A stretch of 5,760 bases of DNA from Planctomycetota bacterium (GTDB lineage: Bacteria > Planctomycetota > SZUA-567). The stretch is taken from the NCBI GenBank assembly GCA_020861125.1, contig JAJBSZ010000087.1:1-5760 (forward strand), written 5' to 3'. Of this stretch, positions 5,113-5,760 are shown one piece after another. Position 1 is the stretch's first letter. Each line of letters begins with the position of its first letter. The translations under genes and the position numbers were made by a program. The notes below the pieces were generated by a model, which saw nothing but the letters and a program-made list of their open reading frames with translations, did no database searches and was not told where the DNA came from.

Positions 5113-5141
5113 AGCCTACCGGACATTTTTTTGATTGTCAA
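5113..5141 (-). promoter_or_regulatory. Minus-strand promoter candidate overlapping the fprA promoter
   Basis: A perfect TTGACA (5141-5136) is followed after 17 nt by TAGGCT (5118-5113), only a 3/6 match to TATAAT. It would start transcription near 5106. It shares bases 5136-5140 with the -35 box of the plus-strand promoter. Confidence 0.35.
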
Positions 5142-5161
5142 CCGGCAAATTACCGTATAAT
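5135..5161 (+). promoter_or_regulatory. Predicted promoter of the flavodiiron gene
   Basis: A perfect TATAAT (5156-5161) is preceded by TTGTCA (5135-5140) at 15 nt, shorter than the usual 16-18. TTGATT (5131-5136) at 19 nt is an alternative. Start of transcription would be near 5168, about 37 nt before the ATG. The -10 box is convincing; the -35 choice is open, and non-ideal spacing may mean an activator is needed. Confidence 0.6.
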
Positions 5162-5204
5162 TGCCACCGCGAGATGTGCGTCCCACTGAAAGGAGACAGG
5201 CTCC

Positions 5205-5760
5205 ATGCGCAAAAACCTCATGCCGGGCATCGATTGGGTCGGCGCCATCGACTGGAATGTCCGCGATTTCCATTCCTACACCACCGAACGCGGCGCGACC
5301 TACAACGCCTATCTGGTCCAGGATGACACCACCGCCGTCATCGATACCGTTAAGGCGCCATTTTTCGACCGGTTTTATAAACAGATCACGGAACTGGTCG
5401 ACCCCGCCGCTGTCAAGTATCTGGTCTGTAACCACGCCGAACCCGACCACTCCTCCGGTTTGCCGCTGGCGGTCCGGGCCTTCCCCAATGCCCAGATCGT
5501 GGCCGACAAGAAATGCCGGGACACGGTGGTGGCCTATTTCGGCGGCGACGACTGGAACTGGCGGATCGTCGCCACGGGCGACGAGATTTCCCTCGGGCGG
5601 CGGACCCTGCGCTTTATCGAGACGCCGATGGTGCACTGGCCCGACTCCATGTTCACCTATATCCCCGAAGACGAGCTGTTGTTCTCCATGGACGCTTTCG
5701 GCCAGCACATCGCCTGCGCCGCCCGCTTCGACGACGAAACCGACCTCGCGCTGGTTATGG
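5205..5760 (+). CDS. fprA: Flavodiiron protein (FprA / rubredoxin:oxygen oxidoreductase family), N-terminal half
   Basis: Flavodiiron proteins are cytoplasmic enzymes of anaerobes that reduce oxygen to water or NO to N2O, using electrons usually from rubredoxin. The 185 visible residues cover the metallo-beta-lactamase-like domain. The di-iron motif HxExDH is His77, Glu79, Asp81 and His82. His144 (in MVHWPDSMFTY) and Asp163 (in FSMDAFG) follow at the expected places; in Desulfovibrio ROO the equivalents are 79, 81, 83/84, 146 and 165. The last ligand (near His226) and the flavodoxin domain of the usual roughly 400-residue protein lie beyond the window. The start at 5205 has AAAGGAG (5189-5195) 9 nt upstream and a protein beginning that matches the family. 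It is the first gene of its unit. The choice between O2 and NO as the main substrate cannot be made from sequence. Confidence 0.93.
   Translation, partial: MRKNLMPGIDWVGAIDWNVRDFHSYTTERGATYNAYLVQDDTTAVIDTVKAPFFDRFYKQITELVDPAAVKYLVCNHAEPDHSSGLPLAVRAFPNAQIVADKKCRDTVVAYFGGDDWNWRIVATGDEISLGRRTLRFIETPMVHWPDSMFTYIPEDELLFSMDAFGQHIACAARFDDETDLALVM

Larger units (their letters stand above)
4752..5134. other. Gene-poor spacer between repeat-protein gene and fprA-like gene
   Basis: No protein gene is supported here. An open frame over 4775-5065 on the plus strand has no ribosome binding site and a composition typical of chance. The left part (4752-4900) shows only A/T-rich DNA near the promoter. The right part (4901-5134) contains several stems, T runs (4990-4996, 5126-5132), a minus-strand terminator and a minus-strand promoter, which together suggest an RNA gene. 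Confidence 0.5.

Overview
The window is GC-rich bacterial DNA with Shine-Dalgarno-led genes and sigma-70-like promoters. The flavodiiron protein suggests an anaerobic or microaerophilic lifestyle, and the exported repeat protein behind a signal peptide suggests a Gram-negative type of envelope. I cannot place it by name; an anaerobic lineage such as Desulfobacterota would fit, but that is a weak inference.

Left part (1-1209): the 5' half of panD (aspartate 1-decarboxylase) lies on the minus strand with a good promoter. It is divergent from a plus-strand HAD-family phosphatase/phosphomutase of the beta-phosphoglucomutase-like type.

Centre-left (1330-2904): a radical SAM gene stands as a single-gene unit with a near-consensus promoter, a 12-bp palindrome at the predicted transcription start, a strong ribosome binding site and a textbook terminator. 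Its reading frame carries one in-frame TAG at codon 55. Everything before and after the TAG is open in the same frame, so this is a recoded or suppressed amber codon (pyrrolysine is one possibility), a point mutation, or a sequencing error.

Centre (2905-3549): about 640 bp lie between two convergent gene ends without a recognisable gene. The stretch holds a promoter-like site, four exact copies of CCTGTAC in 95 bp, a strong excess of GTAC, and several inverted repeats.

Centre-right (3550-4751, minus strand): an exported protein made of ten repeats of exactly 23 residues, five on each side of a 14-residue cysteine-rich insert. The gene has its own promoter, a structured leader and a terminator hairpin.

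Right end (4752-5760): a gene-poor spacer may encode a structured RNA of about 200 nt on the minus strand, with a TTGACA promoter and an intrinsic terminator. Then comes the plus-strand 5' half of a flavodiiron protein (FprA/ROO family, oxygen or NO reduction), cut by the window edge.

The genes look like independently transcribed units, not one operon, and no shared pathway links them. The items most worth checking are the in-frame amber codon, the 23-residue repeat protein, the CCTGTAC array and the putative minus-strand RNA.
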